DNA of 64,000 nt. Origin: an uncultured Porphyromonadaceae bacterium (GTDB lineage: Bacteria; Bacteroidota; Bacteroidia; Bacteroidales; Muribaculaceae). Where the stretch lies: NCBI GenBank assembly GCA_905198125.1, contig CAJKBH010000012.1, positions 1 through 64,000 of the forward strand, written 5' to 3'. The translations under genes were made by a program, and so were the position numbers. Positions 7,375 to 15,861 of the stretch are shown piece by piece; positions within the stretch are counted from its first letter, which is position 1; each line of letters opens with the position of its first letter. A model generated the notes under the pieces. It was not told the origin of the DNA. It searched no databases and was given only the letters and a program-made list of their open reading frames with translations.

Positions 7375-10169
7375 TTCTCCAGCTTTGGTTTGAGATATTG
7401 GCCTGTATAGCTGTCCGGGCATTCGGCTATCTGTTCGGGAGTGCCTGTAGCCACGACGTTGCCGCCAGCTTCGCCACCTTCCGGACCTATGTCTATCACC
7501 CAGTCGGCGCATTTCACCACGTCCATGTTGTGCTCGATGATTATGACGGTGTTGCCTTTGTCTACCAGGCGGTTCAGCGACTTCATCAGCACCGAGATGT
7601 CGTTGAAGTGCAGTCCGGTGGTCGGCTCGTCGAAGATAAAGACGGTGCCCTGCTGTTTCTCCTGGGCTATGAACCATGCCAGTTTGACGCGCTGGTTCTC
7701 ACCGCCGGACAGGGTGGACGATGACTGACCCAACTTGATGTAGCCGAGACCGACGTCCTGCAGCGGTTTCAGGCGCTTCACTATACGTTTTTCGTCCGTG
7801 CCGTTCACCTCCGAGAAGAACTCGATGGCCTGGTTCACGGTCATGTCCAGCACGTCGTGGATGTTCTTGCCCCGGTATTCCACGTCAAGCACCTCCTGTT
7901 TGAAGCGCTTGCCATGACAGCAGTCGCATTCCACCTTGATGTCGGCCATGAACTGCATGGGGATGGTTATGGTGCCTTCGCCCTGGCATTCCTCGCAACG
8001 GCCGCCGTCGGTGTTGAACGAGAAATAGGCCGGTGTGTAGCCCATCTGCTTCGCCAACTGCTGTTCGCTGAACAGCTTGCGGATTTCGTCGTATGCCTTC
8101 AGGTAAGTGGCCGGATTGCTGCGCGACGAGGTGCCGATGGGGTTCTGGTCAACGAACTCGATGCCGGTCACATCCCGGATGTCGCCGGTTATGGCGCGGT
8201 GTGTGCCGGGCGTATCGCCCGCTTCCCCCAGTGTACGAAGCATTCCCTTGTACAGAATCTCGTGTACGAGTGTCGACTTGCCGCTGCCGCTTACGCCAGT
8301 CACTACGGTCATCACGTTCAGCGGGAACGTCACGTCTATGTCCTTAAGGTTGTTTTCGGCCGCGCCTTCCACCTTGACGTTCTTTTTCCACTGGCGTCTA
8401 TGATCGGGAACCGGTATGGTGCGGTTGCCTTGCAGGAAGTCGATGGTGTACGAGCCTGATTTGTTCTTATTCTTGAGCGATTTCTTCAGGTCGCCCTGAA
8501 ATATGATCTTGCCTCCGAGGCGTCCGGCGTCGGGGCCTATGTCCACGATTTCGTCGGCGGCCAGCATGATGTCCTCGTCATGCTCCACCACAATCACGGT
8601 ATTACCTATCTGCTGCAGGTTTCTCAGCACCTGTATTAGCTTGTGAGTATCGCGAGAGTGCAGTCCGATGGATGGCTCGTCAAGAATGTAGAGCGACCCT
8701 ACCAGCGAGCTGCCTAACGATGCCGCTAAGTTGATGCGCTGGCTTTCGCCTCCAGACAGCGAGTTGGAGAGACGGTCGAGTGTGAGGTATCCCAATCCGA
8801 CGTCCAACAGGAACTGCAGACGCTGTTTGATTTCCACCAACAGACGTTTGCCCACGGCTTGATCCGTTTCCGAGAGGGTGAGGGCATCGAACCAAGGCTT
8901 GAGGTCGGACACCGGCATACGCACCAGTTCGGTTATGGACTTGCCCCCGATCTTCACATATTCCGCATCGGGACGCAGTCGCGAACCGTTGCAGTCGGGA
9001 CAGGTGGTCTTGCCACGGTAGCGGGCCTTGAGCACACGGTACTGTATGCGGTCCTGGTTCTTGTCAAGCCACCGGAAGAATCCGTCTATACCCTCCCATA
9101 GGCTGTTGCCGTGCCACAGAAAGTCCTTCTGCGCATCGGTCAGGTCCTTGTAGGGAACATGCACCGGGAAGTTGTAGCGCGGCGCCAGGTGTATGAACTG
9201 CTTCTTCCATTCCGACATCTTGTCGCCGTTCCAGCAACGCACGCAGTTCTGATATACCGACAGTGTCTTGTCGGGAATCACAAGGTCCTCGCTGATGCCC
9301 ATCACCTTGCCGAATCCCTCGCATGTGTGGCATGCGCCGTAGGGATTGTTGAAGTTGAACATCAGGTCCGACGGTTCGCGGAATTCCATGCCGTCGGCCA
9401 CAAACTGGCGCGAGAATGAGTGCTGATGCACACCATCCTTGCCCCACAGCTTGATGACGGCCTTGTGGCCACCCTCAAACCAGGCGGTCTCCAGCGAGTC
9501 GGTGAAACGCGAGATCTCGTCCTTGTCCGACGATACGGACAGACGGTCTATCAGGAGCTTGTAATCGTCCGGATGCAGTTTGTCGGTCTGCTCCAACAGG
9601 TCGGTTATGTCAAGAAATTCGCCGTCCTTTTCAAGACGGGTATATCCCTCTTTCAGGTAAATGTCAAGCTGCTGTGCGAACGTACGTCCTACCGGCACGT
9701 TGATGTCGGCCAATACAGCCATGCGTGTTCCTTCGGGATAGGAGAGGGCGGTCCTGACTATGTCCTCGATGGTATGCTTTCGCACCTCCGTGCCCGAAAT
9801 GGGGGAGTAGGTGTGTCCGATGCGGGCGAAAAGCATACGCAGGTAATCGTAGATTTCGGTCGCGGTGCCGACGGTGGAACGCGGGTTGCGCGTGTTTACC
9901 TTCTGTTCGATGGCTATGGCCGGCGGCAGACCCTTGATGTAGTCGCATTCCGGCTTCGACATGCGGCCTAAGAACTGGCGCGCATACGATGACAGGCTCT
10001 CCACATAACGTCGTTGTCCCTCGGCATAAAGCGTATCGAACGCCAGCGACGACTTGCCGCTGCCGCTCACGCCGGTCATCACTATGAATTTTCCTAACGG
10101 CAGCTCAAGGTCTATGTTCTTCAGATTGTTGACCCTGGCTCCTTTTATGCTGATTTTCTTATTTTCCAT
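7371..10169 (-). CDS. uvrA: Excinuclease ABC subunit A
   Basis: 932 residues. This is the damage-recognition ATPase of nucleotide excision repair, which loads UvrB (also encoded in this window at 49208-51346). It has two ABC ATPase halves: Walker A GVSGSGKS near residue 33 and GVSGSGKST in the second half; signature motifs LSGGESQRINLA and LSGGENQRVKLA; and Walker B LYILDEPSIGLH and VFIFDEPTTGLH. Zinc modules are visible as CHTCEGFG, CPDCNGSR and CEECQGEG...CDCCHGK. Length is normal. The downstream lipoprotein start overlaps its stop. Confidence 0.97.
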   Translation of the reverse strand: MENKKISIKGARVNNLKNIDLELPLGKFIVMTGVSGSGKSSLAFDTLYAEGQRRYVESLSSYARQFLGRMSKPECDYIKGLPPAIAIEQKVNTRNPRSTVGTATEIYDYLRMLFARIGHTYSPISGTEVRKHTIEDIVRTALSYPEGTRMAVLADINVPVGRTFAQQLDIYLKEGYTRLEKDGEFLDITDLLEQTDKLHPDDYKLLIDRLSVSSDKDEISRFTDSLETAWFEGGHKAVIKLWGKDGVHQHSFSRQFVADGMEFREPSDLMFNFNNPYGACHTCEGFGKVMGISEDLVIPDKTLSVYQNCVRCWNGDKMSEWKKQFIHLAPRYNFPVHVPYKDLTDAQKDFLWHGNSLWEGIDGFFRWLDKNQDRIQYRVLKARYRGKTTCPDCNGSRLRPDAEYVKIGGKSITELVRMPVSDLKPWFDALTLSETDQAVGKRLLVEIKQRLQFLLDVGLGYLTLDRLSNSLSGGESQRINLAASLGSSLVGSLYILDEPSIGLHSRDTHKLIQVLRNLQQIGNTVIVVEHDEDIMLAADEIVDIGPDAGRLGGKIIFQGDLKKSLKNKNKSGSYTIDFLQGNRTIPVPDHRRQWKKNVKVEGAAENNLKDIDVTFPLNVMTVVTGVSGSGKSTLVHEILYKGMLRTLGEAGDTPGTHRAITGDIRDVTGIEFVDQNPIGTSSRSNPATYLKAYDEIRKLFSEQQLAKQMGYTPAYFSFNTDGGRCEECQGEGTITIPMQFMADIKVECDCCHGKRFKQEVLDVEYRGKNIHDVLDMTVNQAIEFFSEVNGTDEKRIVKRLKPLQDVGLGYIKLGQSSSTLSGGENQRVKLAWFIAQEKQQGTVFIFDEPTTGLHFNDISVLMKSLNRLVDKGNTVIIIEHNMDVVKCADWVIDIGPEGGEAGGNVVATGTPEQIAECPDSYTGQYLKPKLEK

Positions 10170-10245
10170 TTGCTATCACAATGTATAACAAATTTGAGGC
10201 CAATAATATTGCAAATGACAAGGTCGGAAATTATCAAGACAACAA

Positions 10246-10264
10246 AAGGCGGGATTCCCGCCTT
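10246..10264. repeat. GC-rich hairpin upstream of uvrA
   Basis: AAGGCGGGATTCCCGCCTT is a nearly perfect 19-base palindrome. On the minus strand it is followed by TTTTGTTG and so resembles a terminator, yet no minus-strand gene lies immediately upstream to need one. It sits in the 306-base gap between uvrA and the hydrolase, next to the 17-bp inverted repeat at 10291-10355; I see no other feature in that gap. Confidence 0.5.
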
Positions 10265-10290
10265 CTGTGTCTGTATGGAATGTTTTGTTT

Positions 10291-10355
10291 AGGCATCGTT
10301 CCTTAAAAAATATATACGCCGCCCCAGCGGTGTGAAAATTTAAGGAACGATGCCT
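10291..10355. repeat. 17-bp perfect inverted repeat with inner hairpin
   Basis: AGGCATCGTTCCTTAAA (10291-10307) is exactly inverted at 10339-10355. The 31-base interior carries a second stem, CCGC-CCCA-GCGG (10319-10330). A close variant of the arm (TTTAAGGCACGATGCCT) occurs at 29936-29952, so this may be a dispersed repeat family. It is noncoding and lies between uvrA and the hydrolase gene. Confidence 0.65.
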
Positions 10356-10475
10356 TACTGTATTGACCTCAGTTCTCAGTTCTATAAATGCCCCCCCAAC
10401 TTCTTTATCATAAACTAATTAATGGAAATAATCGTTACTTCATTAAGCAACAGAACGTAACAGATCAAAAATATT

Positions 10476-11312
10476 ATGAAAAGAACTTTCGCACTCATTT
10501 TATGTATGGCGATATTATCCGCCTGTAGACTTTTCGCACAGCAAACCAAGACTCTTGAACTGAAAGGCTCGCAGGGCAGTCTGTATGCCTTGCTTCAAAG
10601 ACCCGATACGTCGGATAAAATGCCACTTGTGATATTGTGTCACGGCTTTGGAGGTGACTGCCAGTCCGGGCTGTTACAGGATATAGCGGATGACCTGTAT
10701 CAAGACGGCATTGCAAGTCTACGGTTTGATTTCAACGGCCACGGCAAGAGCGAGGGACTTTTCCAGAACATGACGGTGCCAAATGAAATCGAGGACCTTA
10801 AGGACGTGATAAAGTGGGCGCAACAGCAATCATGGGTGGAAAACATATCGTTATTGGGACATTCGCAAGGCGGCGTTGTAGTCAGCATGACCGCGGGCGA
10901 GTTAGGCGACAAAGTCATAAAGAACATAGTTCTTATGGCACCAGCGGCTGTGCTTCGTGACGATGCGTTGCGTGGCAGCACGATGGGCGCTCAGTATGAT
11001 CCATGGAATATGACGGCGGAATATATACAATTGCCGTTCGGGGGATTGAAATTAGGACGTCAGTATATCGAGACGGCGGTGAATCTGCCGATCTATGAGA
11101 CGGCCTTTAATTACGACGGGCCGGTGCTCGTGATTCACGGCACACATGACCGTGTCGTGCCGTACACATACGGAGAGCGGTACAATCAGGGATACAGGCA
11201 CAGCGCCATGAAGCTGATTCCCGGCGAGGACCACGGTTTCAGTGTCAATACTGCCGAGGCCGCGCTTTACGCTACCGACTGGCTGACAAAACAGTTGCAG
11301 GACGGTAAGTAA
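10476..11312 (+). CDS. Exported alpha/beta hydrolase
   Basis: 278 residues with a signal peptide of about 21 residues (MKRTFALILCMAILSACRLFAQ) that may be cut after AQ or processed at the cysteine. Core fold signs: oxyanion region LCHGFGGD, nucleophile elbow GHSQGG (Ser in SLLGHSQGGVV), an acid in VIHGTHDRVVP and a catalytic His in GEDHGFS. It resembles the S9-like/serine aminopeptidase group of small esterases. Its last 93 codons are duplicated, with only seven amino-acid differences, in the broken gene at 12139-12495. The substrate is unknown; an acyl ester or short peptide is likely from the fold. Confidence 0.93.
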   Translation: MKRTFALILCMAILSACRLFAQQTKTLELKGSQGSLYALLQRPDTSDKMPLVILCHGFGGDCQSGLLQDIADDLYQDGIASLRFDFNGHGKSEGLFQNMTVPNEIEDLKDVIKWAQQQSWVENISLLGHSQGGVVVSMTAGELGDKVIKNIVLMAPAAVLRDDALRGSTMGAQYDPWNMTAEYIQLPFGGLKLGRQYIETAVNLPIYETAFNYDGPVLVIHGTHDRVVPYTYGERYNQGYRHSAMKLIPGEDHGFSVNTAEAALYATDWLTKQLQDGK

Positions 11313-11428
11313 TACGAATGATACTAAGAAGTCCACAAGTCAAGATTGAGACAAGTCCTTTCCTGCGTCATTGACTAATCACGATGTACGCAGCCTGGAT
11401 CGGTCTATTCTAAATTTTTATCAATATT

Positions 11429-11884
11429 TTATTGTTTTTCCAGGTAAATCATGTCACATAACGTTATCCCTTCCTCAATGATGGGGGTGGGGTAATTATC
11501 TGTGAAAAAATTGGGGACACGGTGCGAATAGGAATAGCCGCATGATTTATAGAACCTTAGTGTAGAGGGCGTTTCTCCAGTTCCAAGAATAATTCTTTTG
11601 TTTGGATGTTGTGATTCCACATATTCAAGCATCCGGCGACCGTATCCATGCTTTCTGTATTCAGTTTCGACGGCAAGATTTTTTATTTCAACAGTATCAG
11701 AATCAAGATTGACGATTACGCAAACGGCTATTGGCTTACCATTAAGCAAGCCGACATAAAGGGTTCCCGAATCAAGGTACCGGTCAATCATAGATCCCGA
11801 TTCATCACCCATAATAAGCAGTGGAAGGTACTGTTTCTTATTACTATAGGTCTCAATTATAGTAAAATTACCGCTGGTATCCAT
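11429..11884 (-). CDS. GNAT-family N-acetyltransferase
   Basis: 151 residues, a single GNAT domain. The acetyl-CoA loop is seen as VETEYRKHGYGRRMLEYVE (Q/RxxGxG/A variant RKHGYG), preceded by the beta strand that ends IKNLAVE and followed by FYKSCGYSYSHRVPNFF. It is a stand-alone gene between the hydrolase and its broken copy, on the opposite strand to both. The acceptor substrate cannot be read from the sequence. Confidence 0.88.
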   Translation of the reverse strand: MDTSGNFTIIETYSNKKQYLPLLIMGDESGSMIDRYLDSGTLYVGLLNGKPIAVCVIVNLDSDTVEIKNLAVETEYRKHGYGRRMLEYVESQHPNKRIILGTGETPSTLRFYKSCGYSYSHRVPNFFTDNYPTPIIEEGITLCDMIYLEKQ

Positions 11885-11986
11885 ATCACAAAATTACCAA
11901 TATTTACAATTTTTTGCAATTAAATTATCATATAATCTTGTATCATATCATCTTGAGTAACTTGAATTAGATAATTATTATGATTG

Positions 11987-12024
11987 TTCGGTAGTTTGGC
12001 TGACTTTAAATTCGGTAGTTTGGC
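11987..12024. repeat. Two direct 14-bp repeats upstream of the araC remnant
   Basis: TTCGGTAGTTTGGC occurs at 11987-12000 and 12011-12024, 24 bp start to start. Direct repeats at two-turn-like spacing upstream of an araC start suggest a regulator binding site. The intact araC homologue at 14930 lacks these boxes in its upstream region, although about 80 bp nearer the start codon are clearly related. Confidence 0.5.
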
Positions 12025-12138
12025 GCATTTTTCTTTTCGGCAGGATGCTGGAGTGGAAAAAAGGTTATTTTACCATGGAATCAGATTTTCACATACCGTA
12101 TTTTGTTAGTAATGTTTCACTTGAAAACTAAAGCATTA

Positions 12139-12495
12139 TGACAAACCGGGTAAAATTTGACACGACACGACATCTCAACGATCATTACGGATTCGAGCAT
12201 CTGAATCCTATGATTGCCCTTCGGGGGATTGAAATTAGGACGTCGATATATAGAGACGGCGGTCACTTTGCCGATTTATGAAACGGCCTTTAATTATGAC
12301 GGGCCGGTGCTCGTGATTCACGGGACCCATGACCGTGTCGTGCCGTACACATCCGGAGAGCGGTACAATCAGGGATACAGGCACAGCGCCATGAAGCTGA
12401 TTCCCGGCGAGGACCACGGTTTCAGTGTAAATACATCCGCAGCCGCGCTTTATGCTACCGACTGGCTGACAAGGCAACTGCAGAACGGCAAGTAA
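12139..12495 (+). pseudogene. Chimeric pseudogene: araC 5' end joined to hydrolase 3' end
   Basis: Bases 12139-12213 closely match the first 25 codons of the intact araC at 14930 (shared frame reading RHLN-HYGFEHLNPMIA), including about 80 bp of upstream DNA with the identical TGAAAACTAAAGCATTATG. From about 12214 the sequence switches to the last 93 codons of the hydrolase at 10476 (seven amino-acid differences; one stretch of about 70 bases is identical). The two frames do not match at the junction: the araC frame runs into a TGA about 20 codons later. The switch falls on ATTGCC, which both parents contain. It is the scar of a deletion between a former araC gene and a former hydrolase gene, and is unlikely to make a working protein. 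Confidence 0.85.
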
Positions 12496-12518
12496 TGTAT
12501 TCGATATAGAAAAGATGC

Positions 12519-13343
12519 TTATTCCACGCTATCATATTCAATATAGATAGGTGCTCCGAAAGGGAATGTCTCCCAGTCGGATTGACTTGCATATCTATAT
12601 CGGGTGCGTCCGGTCATCGGTTTGCTTTTCATAATGAAAAATTCGTTGGCGAAATTTTCAAGAAATTCAAGTTCTACGTAATAGCAGCCCTTGTCCAGCA
12701 TTATTTCTTCAGGGAATTTATAGGTAAATAAACCATTGTCGAGTTGGGATTTATCATAGTCAAAATATATCGGATTGAAGTTTTGCAATACATACTCATT
12801 ATCCTCTTTGCGGTATATATTGACCCTGAATTTCATTTTTGAGAGAGGCATGTTATCGGTCAGAATGGTAAATCCCAATTCCTTAAGCCATGCACGTTCT
12901 TTGACTTTCAACGGAGTGGCGAGTCCCTGACCCGCAGCCTTATTTCCCTCAACTTCTATGTAGAGGAAGCCACCCGCGCCTTTGCGCCCTGCAGTCTTAT
13001 GTTTGATTCTCTGCGGTTTTACTACGACTTCATTTAACATCATCACATCGTCGGCGAGATATATAGTGTCAGGGATATTTTTTATATCTTTCACAGCAAA
13101 CGTTTTCGCGATGTATCCGACAGACGATATCCTTATTGAGTCATTAACAAATTCAGATGGAATTTTTAATGAGAAGTTGCCCAAAGTATCGGCGACTGTG
13201 CCGAGATTTCGGTTTATTACGCCTACACTGGCATATATTATCGGTTCCCGTGTGGCTTCAGACAATACAGTGCGGGAGTAGCCGGTATTTATGCTTGCCA
13301 TTGCTGAAACAAGGCAGAATATGGTACGAAGCAGTGATTTCAT
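12519..13343 (-). CDS. Surface protein with CarboxypepD_reg-like domain
   Basis: 274 residues from an ATG at 13343. A longer frame begins at 13469, but a promoter-like TATCTTTG (13417-13410 on this strand) lies inside it, so the inner start with its signal peptide (MKSLLRTIFCLVSAMASINTGYS) is preferred. Residues about 25-105 form the carboxypeptidase-regulatory-like beta sandwich (EPIIYASVGVINRNLGTVADTLGNFSLKIP, then ISSVGY) typical of TonB-system N-termini and surface proteins. The remainder is a beta-rich domain without a known motif. No TonB-dependent barrel follows, so it is a stand-alone member. Role unknown, probably envelope. Confidence 0.83.
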   Translation of the reverse strand: MKSLLRTIFCLVSAMASINTGYSRTVLSEATREPIIYASVGVINRNLGTVADTLGNFSLKIPSEFVNDSIRISSVGYIAKTFAVKDIKNIPDTIYLADDVMMLNEVVVKPQRIKHKTAGRKGAGGFLYIEVEGNKAAGQGLATPLKVKERAWLKELGFTILTDNMPLSKMKFRVNIYRKEDNEYVLQNFNPIYFDYDKSQLDNGLFTYKFPEEIMLDKGCYYVELEFLENFANEFFIMKSKPMTGRTRYRYASQSDWETFPFGAPIYIEYDSVE

Positions 13344-13498
13344 AACACTAAATTTTAGCAGATAATCATGCAAACAGGTGAATCGGCGGTGTGTTATTTC
13401 TTTGGAGTGCAAAGATAATGAATTGTATTCAGACTGCATTATAAAAGGTAAAAAATATTTTAGACACAATATATTTAACCAATAGCCAAATCAGAAAT

Positions 13499-13529
13499 AA
13501 GGCGATGAAGCGTGATGCTCCATCGCCTT
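13499..13529 (-). terminator. Hairpin terminator after the flavodoxin gene
   Basis: AAGGCGATG (13499-13507) pairs perfectly with CATCGCCTT (13521-13529) around a 13-base loop. It lies about 65 bases past the stop of the minus-strand flavodoxin gene. On the plus strand it is followed by CAGTTTTTT, so it could act in both directions. Confidence 0.6.
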
Positions 13530-13594
13530 CAGTTTTTTCCAAAATTGCGGACGACAAAAGGCCACATCGGGACTTTCTTCCTTGTTATTTAGGG

Positions 13595-14323
13595 CTACCT
13601 GGAGATTAGTCTTTTCTTGCCGTTGATGATGTAGAGTCCGGCAGGAAGTGCGGCGGTTGAATACGCATCAGCAAGCAATCTTACCCCGGAAAGCGAGTAT
13701 ACAGTGAAGCCGGTATTGTGGTCCGGTTCGATGTTTCCGATCCCGGAAGCAAGGTTGTTATAGTCGATGGCCTGAAGCCAGTTTTGCAAAAGCGTTCCGG
13801 CGTTGGAAGTCTGTGAGCTGCGAATCCAGAGGCTTGGTTCAAGAAATATGCCATTGGGAATAAGTCTTTTTGCATCGCTTTCCACACCGCTGATGCCGCT
13901 GCTCGCGCTTGACACTATCAGGCCTATGTTCTTGCCGGCCATTTCCTTGCCGTGCTGAAACAGAAAGGTCTGCATCGGAGCGGCCATATTGCTCCACCAG
14001 AGTGGTGCGCCGATTATGACTGTTGAATATTGTGACATATCGACATTCACAGGGTCGATAGCCGGATATGAGGAGGCATCATCCGGATTTTCGCGAATTG
14101 CCGCTATCTGAGCGCTTCCGATAGCGTAGTTGTTGGCGGCATAGTCGAGTCCTTTTTCAGCGGGTTCAACCTCGATTACATCAGCTTCGATCTGAGTGCG
14201 AAGCTCGTTTATTATACGCTCCACATTGTTGGTGTAGCTGTAATAGACTATCAATGTCTTTGCCTGTATGCTAAGTACGGACATAATGATTGTGGCGGAT
14301 AATATCAGTCTCTTCATAATCAT
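13595..14323 (-). CDS. Exported flavodoxin with a sorting-signal-like tail
   Basis: 242 residues. The N-terminus is a signal peptide (MIMKRLILSATIIMSVLSIQAK), followed directly by a flavodoxin fold: the phosphate loop region IVYYSYTNNVERI and GAPLWWSNMAAPMQTFL, the usual FMN-site motif. Flavodoxins are normally cytoplasmic, so export is unusual. The last 35 residues (VYSLSGVRLLADAYSTAALP and then AGLYIINGKKRLISR) resemble the short C-terminal motif seen on exported proteins of Prevotella-like Bacteroidales, related to type IX sorting tails. It may serve as a periplasmic electron carrier or quinone reductase; the partner is unknown. Confidence 0.88.
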   Translation of the reverse strand: MIMKRLILSATIIMSVLSIQAKTLIVYYSYTNNVERIINELRTQIEADVIEVEPAEKGLDYAANNYAIGSAQIAAIRENPDDASSYPAIDPVNVDMSQYSTVIIGAPLWWSNMAAPMQTFLFQHGKEMAGKNIGLIVSSASSGISGVESDAKRLIPNGIFLEPSLWIRSSQTSNAGTLLQNWLQAIDYNNLASGIGNIEPDHNTGFTVYSLSGVRLLADAYSTAALPAGLYIINGKKRLISR

Positions 14324-14460
14324 GTTTATGTTGATGATGCAAAATTAGTCCCGTTTTATCTATCATAAAAACCTTGTTTTATGGGATTATGCCCATCTTT
14401 TCGGTCTCTGCCATATACCTAATTTAACTTTCGTATGTTGGAATTATCAGATTTTCAAGT

Positions 14461-14797
14461 CACAGAACTGGCGGCAAAAGCAAGCTTTTACCTTGCACAG
14501 AACGTACAGAACAGACACAGAACTTTATTTAAGTATTAGGTATTAGTGATGAGTTATGAGGTTTATCCTTAGTTACTTGTTACTTATCACTATGGCTTCA
14601 GACTTACTTTTGCCTTTATCACAGATTCTGCTTGCGCAGGAGCAGGAACATACACAGAATACTTCTGTGAAAATTCCCGTTGCCGTCAATGACGGCTCTG
14701 TGCCACGGCCGAGTCTGGCCCGAAGCGACGTATAAGAAAAAGTTCTGTGCCGTTCTGTCAGTTCTGTGCGGATGCGCAGCATCCGAATAGTTCTGTG
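14461..14797. repeat. 337-bp noncoding element with mirrored CACAGAAC box arrays
   Basis: This fills most of the 606-base gap before araC. The left end has boxes at 14461, 14496, 14505 (TACAGAAC) and 14516; the right end has inverted boxes GTTCTGTG at 14742, 14752 (GTTCTGTC), 14761 and 14790. Spacing from the outside inward is 35-9-11 on the left and 29-9-10 on the right. The long outer gap on each side holds a different small hairpin: AAAAGC-AA-GCTTTT on the left, CGGATGC-TGC-GCATCCG on the right. Near the centre sits CACAGAA-TAC-TTCTGTG (14653-14669). No coding signal is convincing. It may be a mobile palindromic element or a multi-site regulatory region. Confidence 0.65.
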
Positions 14798-14929
14798 AGT
14801 CTGATTTCTTTTAATTTCATCATGAGAACTTGGAAACTTGAATGCCTTAAAATTGGTTATATTATCCCGAAAACAGATTTTTACAAACCAAGAAATATTA
14901 ATAATTATGCTCCTGAAAACTAAAGCATT

Positions 14930-15829
14930 ATGGCAAATCTGATAAAATTAGACACGATACGACATCTCAACAATCATTACGGATTCGAGCATCTGAATCC
15001 GATGATTGCCGTGGGACATTATAATGGAGAGCCGGTGCCCGGCTCGACTACGTACGAATTTGGCGTATATGCCATATATATCAAGGAGACCAAGGGTTGC
15101 AAACTTAATTACGGACTCACGAAATATGATTTCGATGAAATGTCCGTGACGGCTTTTGCTCCCGGTCAGAAAGTCACCGCCGTAGTGGAGGAGGGGCAGG
15201 AACAGCCACGCTGGACGGTGCTTGCCTTCCATCCGGATTTTCTGGTGCGCACACAGTTAGGGCGTAAGATGTCGTCGTACGGATATTTCTCATACAGCAG
15301 CAACGAAGCCCTGCACCTTTCGAAAGAGGAGGTCGATCTGCTGAGCGCGGTGCTCTCGCTGATTGAACGCGAGATGAAACACAGCATAGACCGCCATTCG
15401 CGTTCCATCATAATATCTCATCTTGAGGTGTTCCTTGACTATTGTCTGCGTTTCTATGAGCGTCAGTTCTATTCGCGCGAGGTAATCAACAATACGGTAG
15501 TCGAGAAGTTCAACGCCCTGCTTGATGAATACATGGCCAATGACATCAGCGAACAGGGTTTGCCAACCGTGGCCTATTTCGCCGACAGGCTGAACCTGTC
15601 GGCCGGATACTTCGGCGAGCTTGTCAAGACCAGCACAGGAACAACGGCAAAGGACATGATTGCCGACAGACTGGTCAATGCCGCGCGTGAGCTGCTTAAC
15701 GACCTTACCCTGTCGGTGACGCAGGTGGGGGATATGCTCGGCTTCGAATACCCCCAGCATTTTGTCCGTTTCTTCAAGCGCCGTACAGGCCGCACTCCGA
15801 AAGAATACCGCACAATATCCATTAACTGA
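14930..15829 (+). CDS. AraC-family transcriptional regulator
   Basis: 299 residues. The N-terminal 170 form a cupin-like sensing domain (VAVVEEGQEQPRWTVLAFHPDFLVRTQLG region) and the last 100 are the double helix-turn-helix: LPTVAYFADRLNLSAGYFGELVKTSTG, then LTLSVTQVGDMLGFEYPQHFVRFFKRRTGRTPKEYR. It likely controls nearby genes such as the flavodoxin or hydrolase, as small AraC regulators of this type often sit beside oxidoreductases; this is inference. Its 5' end and upstream DNA are duplicated in the chimeric pseudogene at 12139. The large repeat element at 14461-14797 lies about 130 bases upstream. It converges on the TolC gene, 32 bases away. Confidence 0.93.
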   Translation: MANLIKLDTIRHLNNHYGFEHLNPMIAVGHYNGEPVPGSTTYEFGVYAIYIKETKGCKLNYGLTKYDFDEMSVTAFAPGQKVTAVVEEGQEQPRWTVLAFHPDFLVRTQLGRKMSSYGYFSYSSNEALHLSKEEVDLLSAVLSLIEREMKHSIDRHSRSIIISHLEVFLDYCLRFYERQFYSREVINNTVVEKFNALLDEYMANDISEQGLPTVAYFADRLNLSAGYFGELVKTSTGTTAKDMIADRLVNAARELLNDLTLSVTQVGDMLGFEYPQHFVRFFKRRTGRTPKEYRTISIN

Positions 15830-15861
15830 ATCCATAACAGACTCAAAACATACATCACCGT

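Noticed and set aside
12214..12495. Working short hydrolase
   Set aside because: It lacks the oxyanion and nucleophile parts of the fold, needs a TTG start and lies behind an araC fragment in another frame.
14573..14782. Short minus-strand frame inside the CACAGAAC element
   Set aside because: It follows the inverted-repeat boxes, is cysteine- and serine-rich without a domain, and is better explained as a by-product of the repeats.
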